In this document: piece by piece, positions 61,556-64,000 of the stretch
Position numbering within the stretch: the stretch's first letter is position 1
How the letters are laid out: each line of letters opens with the position of its first letter
Assembly (NCBI RefSeq): GCF_000685095.1
Contig: NZ_BAYE01000013.1
Span: 124,001-188,000 of the forward strand
Direction: 5' to 3'
DNA: 64,000 nt
DNA from: Paraburkholderia caledonica NBRC 102488
GTDB taxonomy: Bacteria > Pseudomonadota > Gammaproteobacteria > Burkholderiales > Burkholderiaceae
The notes under the pieces: model-generated
What the model was told of the DNA's origin: nothing
Seen by the model: only the letters and a program-made list of their open reading frames with translations
Database searches by the model: none
Program-made: the position numbers and the translations under genes

Positions 61556-62440
61556 CTACAGGCTCTGACTTACTTCGGTAGCGACTTCAGCGAACGCGCG
61601 CGCAGCGGCAGTTCGATACGCACCTTTGCGCCGCAACAGCGCGGCGGTTCGCTGCGGTAACGAAGGCTCGAGCTTGAGAAGCACCAGATCACCGTTTTGC
61701 CGCGCGATGGCCGCGGGCAGTATGGTCGCGAGCTGACTGCAGCCGACAATCCCGATGACAGCACTAATTGAGCTGGCCTCAACTGCTATGCGCGGTGCCA
61801 CACCGTGCTCGCGGCAGTAATGATCGATGTAATGGCGCGTGGCGAACGTTTCGTTTAGCAATACCCAAGCTTCCCGTTCGAAGTCGCGGGGCGTTAGCGC
61901 GCCGCGCTTCCTCGCTCGGGGATGCGAGTTTGCTACCACAACAGCAAGCGCCTCGACCAGCAGCGCCTCAGTTTCGATATCGGGTGAACGCGTGTCTGAG
62001 AACGCGATACCCATGTCCAGCTCGTCTTCGTTCAAAAGTACTTCCATCCGTTCCTGCGACATCTCCTCGAGATTCAGGATGATGCCGGGATAACGCTGGT
62101 TGAACCTGTCGACAAGTGGTCCGACGAGATAGGCGGTAAAAGTCGGTGTCATGCCGAGACGCAATGAACCGCGGCTCAGGTCCTGCACGTCGTGAATAGC
62201 CCGTCTGCCGGCGTCCAGATCCTGAAGCGCTCGTTGAGCATAGAGCAGCCACGCCGCGCCGGCGTCGGTCAACTGGATTGTCCGGCCACTTCGATCGAGC
62301 AATTGCACGCATAACGTGTCCTCGAGCTGCCTGATCTGCTGCGACAGGGTGGGCTGCGAGACATGCAGTGCTTCTGCCGCTCGCGTGAAATTGCGATGCT
62401 CGGCCACGGCGAGGAAGTAGCGGATATGTCGGAGCAGCAT
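61556..62440 (-). CDS. cynR: LysR-family regulator CynR
   Basis: 294 residues. HTH RNFTRAAEALHVSQPTLSQQI (about 16-36), CysB/CynR-like effector domain with LRLGMTPTFTAYLVGPLVDRF. Divergent from the carbonic anhydrase and cyanase genes with 115 bases between. CynR activates cyanate degradation in response to cyanate or azide. Confidence 0.9.
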   Translation of the reverse strand: MLLRHIRYFLAVAEHRNFTRAAEALHVSQPTLSQQIRQLEDTLCVQLLDRSGRTIQLTDAGAAWLLYAQRALQDLDAGRRAIHDVQDLSRGSLRLGMTPTFTAYLVGPLVDRFNQRYPGIILNLEEMSQERMEVLLNEDELDMGIAFSDTRSPDIETEALLVEALAVVVANSHPRARKRGALTPRDFEREAWVLLNETFATRHYIDHYCREHGVAPRIAVEASSISAVIGIVGCSQLATILPAAIARQNGDLVLLKLEPSLPQRTAALLRRKGAYRTAAARAFAEVATEVSQSL

Positions 62441-62449
62441 GGTCCCTCA

Positions 62450-62468
62450 CTATAGGCATTTCTTATAG
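62450..62468. promoter_or_regulatory. Candidate CynR binding site
   Basis: CTATA-GGCATTTCT-TATAG, inverted repeat containing the LysR T-N11-A pattern, 9 bases beyond the cynR start and about 90 before cynT. Expected place for a LysR regulatory site. Confidence 0.55.
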
Positions 62469-62555
62469 AAACCATAATAAACCGGTCTTGGACGCTATGG
62501 TTGAACGGATTCATGCTTCGACCATCGGTTCGCAACTTGCCGGAGGGGCAACGAG

Positions 62556-63215
62556 ATGAAAGACATCATTGACGGTTTCCTGAAGTTCCAGCGCGACGCC
62601 TTTCCCCGACGCTCCGAGTTGTTCAAGCGGCTGGCCACGAGCCAGAATCCGCGCACTTTATTTATCTCGTGTTCGGACAGCCGGCTTGTCCCCGAACTCG
62701 TTACGCAGCGTGAGCCGGGTGATCTGTTCGTGATACGCAACGCCGGCAACATCGTGCCGTCGTACGGTCCCGAACCCGGTGGCGTCTCGGCAACGGTCGA
62801 ATACGCTGTTTCGGCGCTCGGTGTCACCGACGTCGTGATCTGCGGCCACTCGGACTGCGGCGCGATGACCGCGATCGCTGCCTGCAAATGTTTGGACCAC
62901 ATGCCCGCCGTGCGCAACTGGTTGCGCTATGCGGATTCCGCGAGAGTCGTCAACGAGGCGCGCGTGCACGGCAGCGAGCGTGAACGCGTCGACTCGATGG
63001 TCCGCGAAAACGTGATCGCTCAGCTGGCGAACATCAAGACGCACCCATCCGTGAGACTCGCGCTCGAACAGGGGCATCTCGCGCTGCACGGCTGGGTCTA
63101 CAACATCGAAACCGGTTCTATTGATGCGCTCGACGGCGCGACGGACCGCTTTGTTTCTCTCTCCGAGCATCCGCATGTCTGTGCAACACCTGCACGACTT
63201 TCCCGCGCTGCCTGA
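62556..63215 (+). CDS. cynT: Beta-carbonic anhydrase CynT
   Basis: 219 residues. Zinc ligands C39 (SCSDSR), H98 and C101 (GHSDCG) with the D41/R43 dyad, the same positions as E. coli CynT. Supplies bicarbonate for cyanase and retains CO2. First gene of the cyn operon, 28 bases before cyanase. Confidence 0.94.
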   Translation: MKDIIDGFLKFQRDAFPRRSELFKRLATSQNPRTLFISCSDSRLVPELVTQREPGDLFVIRNAGNIVPSYGPEPGGVSATVEYAVSALGVTDVVICGHSDCGAMTAIAACKCLDHMPAVRNWLRYADSARVVNEARVHGSERERVDSMVRENVIAQLANIKTHPSVRLALEQGHLALHGWVYNIETGSIDALDGATDRFVSLSEHPHVCATPARLSRAA

Positions 63216-63243
63216 ATCCTGTTCATCAACTGAAGGAACCATC

Positions 63244-63714
63244 ATGACCCAGTCGCAATTCAGCCAAACCACTCGCCAGAATCTCGCGGATGTGATCATC
63301 GACGCGAAGATCCGCAAGAACCTCACCTTTGAGCAGATCAACGAAGGTACCGGTCTCAGCCTCGCATTCGTCACGGCTGCGCTGCTCGGCCAGCATCCGC
63401 TGCCTGCCGACGCTGCCAAGGTCGTCGCCGACAAGCTCGATCTCGATGAAGGCGCTATACGCCTGTTGCAGAGCATTCCGGTGCGCGGCAGTATCCCGGG
63501 AGGCGTGCCGACCGATCCGACGATCTATCGGTTCTATGAAATGGTGCAGATCTACGGCTCGACCCTCAAGGCGCTCGTGCACGAGAAGTTTGGCGACGGC
63601 ATTATCAGCGCGATCAATTTCAAGCTGGACATCAAGAAAGTGGACGATCCAGAGGGTGGCTCGCGAGCCGTGATCACGCTCGACGGAAAGTATCTGCCGA
63701 CCAAGCCGTTCTGA
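63244..63714 (+). CDS. cynS: Cyanate hydratase (cyanase) CynS
   Basis: 156 residues from ATG 63244, exactly the family length; an in-frame start at 63121 would lie inside cynT. Converts cyanate and bicarbonate to ammonia and two CO2. Catalytic Arg96, Glu99 (TIYRFYEM) and Ser122 (GIISAI) match the E. coli numbering. It follows cynT by 28 bases. Confidence 0.96.
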   Translation: MTQSQFSQTTRQNLADVIIDAKIRKNLTFEQINEGTGLSLAFVTAALLGQHPLPADAAKVVADKLDLDEGAIRLLQSIPVRGSIPGGVPTDPTIYRFYEMVQIYGSTLKALVHEKFGDGIISAINFKLDIKKVDDPEGGSRAVITLDGKYLPTKPF

Positions 63715-63814
63715 GTCGGTAGTGAACCATGCGGGGCGATGTGACTTATGCCTGCTAACACGAATCACGTTGGAGTTCCGCGAACAACGCGGTTCGCTCC
63801 ATGAAAAGGGAGCT

Positions 63815-64000
63815 ATGAAAGTGAAAGTACCTGTCATACCCGGAACGATTGCGAAAGAAGCCGTATTAGCCAGGCTCGTGTTCGTACTGGTTTCCATCGC
63901 TGCGAGTTCTTTGCTAGTTTCCACGCCAGCTTTGGCCGATCCCGTGAGCCCGTCCTCGACGAGCACGAGTGCGACGCCGGACGACTATTTTCATACCGGT
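63815..64000 (+). CDS. Exported protein, 3' end outside the window
   Basis: 62 codons are visible from ATG 63815, with AAAGGGAG just upstream. A long signal peptide (hydrophobic run LVFVLVSIAASSLLV, cleavage after PALA-DP) leads into a Ser/Thr-rich start of the mature chain. Too short to assign a family. It may be co-transcribed with cynS (100 bases away). Confidence 0.6.
   Translation, partial: MKVKVPVIPGTIAKEAVLARLVFVLVSIAASSLLVSTPALADPVSPSSTSTSATPDDYFHTG

Noticed and set aside
1..64000. tRNA, rRNA or CRISPR features
   Set aside because: Looked for cloverleaf-like segments, rRNA-like stretches and regularly spaced repeats; found none I could support.

Overview
The window looks like a chromosomal or chromid segment from a Burkholderiales bacterium of the Paraburkholderia/Caballeronia type. 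The reasons are the high GC content, dense LysR/GntR regulators, many secondary transporters, general porins ending in Phe, and a cynR-cynT-cynS locus. Organism assignment is inference from gene content. I saw no rRNA, tRNA, CRISPR array, intact insertion sequence or replication origin. Nearly everything is accessory catabolism and transport.

Layout. 0-4.8 kb: a truncated LysR regulator divergent from an M20 peptidase, an MFS symporter and an SxxK serine hydrolase. 4.9-12.5 kb: a GntR regulator divergent from a gamma-glutamyltransferase-like enzyme, two MFS carriers, a GAF protein and an FAD amine/amino-acid oxidase, probably a route for a gamma-glutamyl or N-acyl compound. 12.6-15.1 kb: a small secreted protein made of a duplicated two-cysteine unit, an IS200/RAYT-like protein that has lost its catalytic residues, a long palindrome and an SDR sugar epimerase/dehydrogenase. 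15.3-29.9 kb: a sugar salvage island with two complete RbsABC-like importers, an Asp/Glu racemase-like protein, Crp/Fnr and HutC-type regulators, a methylthioribose kinase (MtnK-like), its isomerase (MtnA-like), a class II aldolase and DhaK/DhaL. Kinase, isomerase and aldolase reproduce the logic of the 5-deoxyribose/methylthioribose DHAP shunt, fed here by importers rather than by a nucleosidase. Two Crp-type sites precede the first importer, and the Crp/Fnr protein at the end of that operon carries the matching recognition-helix residues.

30.5-38.6 kb: a tannase/feruloyl esterase; a DGPF protein; a graveyard of three broken genes (GST, DeoR, NUDIX); a BigR-type sulfide regulator with a split YeeE/YedE sulfur transporter; a LysR-cupin-double CMD locus; a VOC protein and a DinB protein. 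38.8-41.2 kb: a chemoreceptor and an xdhC pseudogene with an internal deletion.

41.2-61.5 kb: a large aromatic or heteroaromatic carboxylate cluster. It holds two UbiD decarboxylases, one UbiX, a three-subunit molybdenum hydroxylase with CoxG, an enoyl-CoA hydratase-family protein, an aldehyde dehydrogenase, an enol-lactonase-like hydrolase, a CMD protein, a GntR regulator, two MFS carriers, an NCS2 permease and two porins. Similar ATTGTATTACG-type sites lie at three promoters of this cluster and suggest one regulon. 61.5-64 kb: cynR, carbonic anhydrase, cyanase and the start of an exported protein.

The strongest candidates for something undescribed are the 15-30 kb sugar island and the 41-59 kb UbiD/Mo-hydroxylase cluster. 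In both, the enzyme chemistry is recognisable but the substrate is not determined by the sequence.
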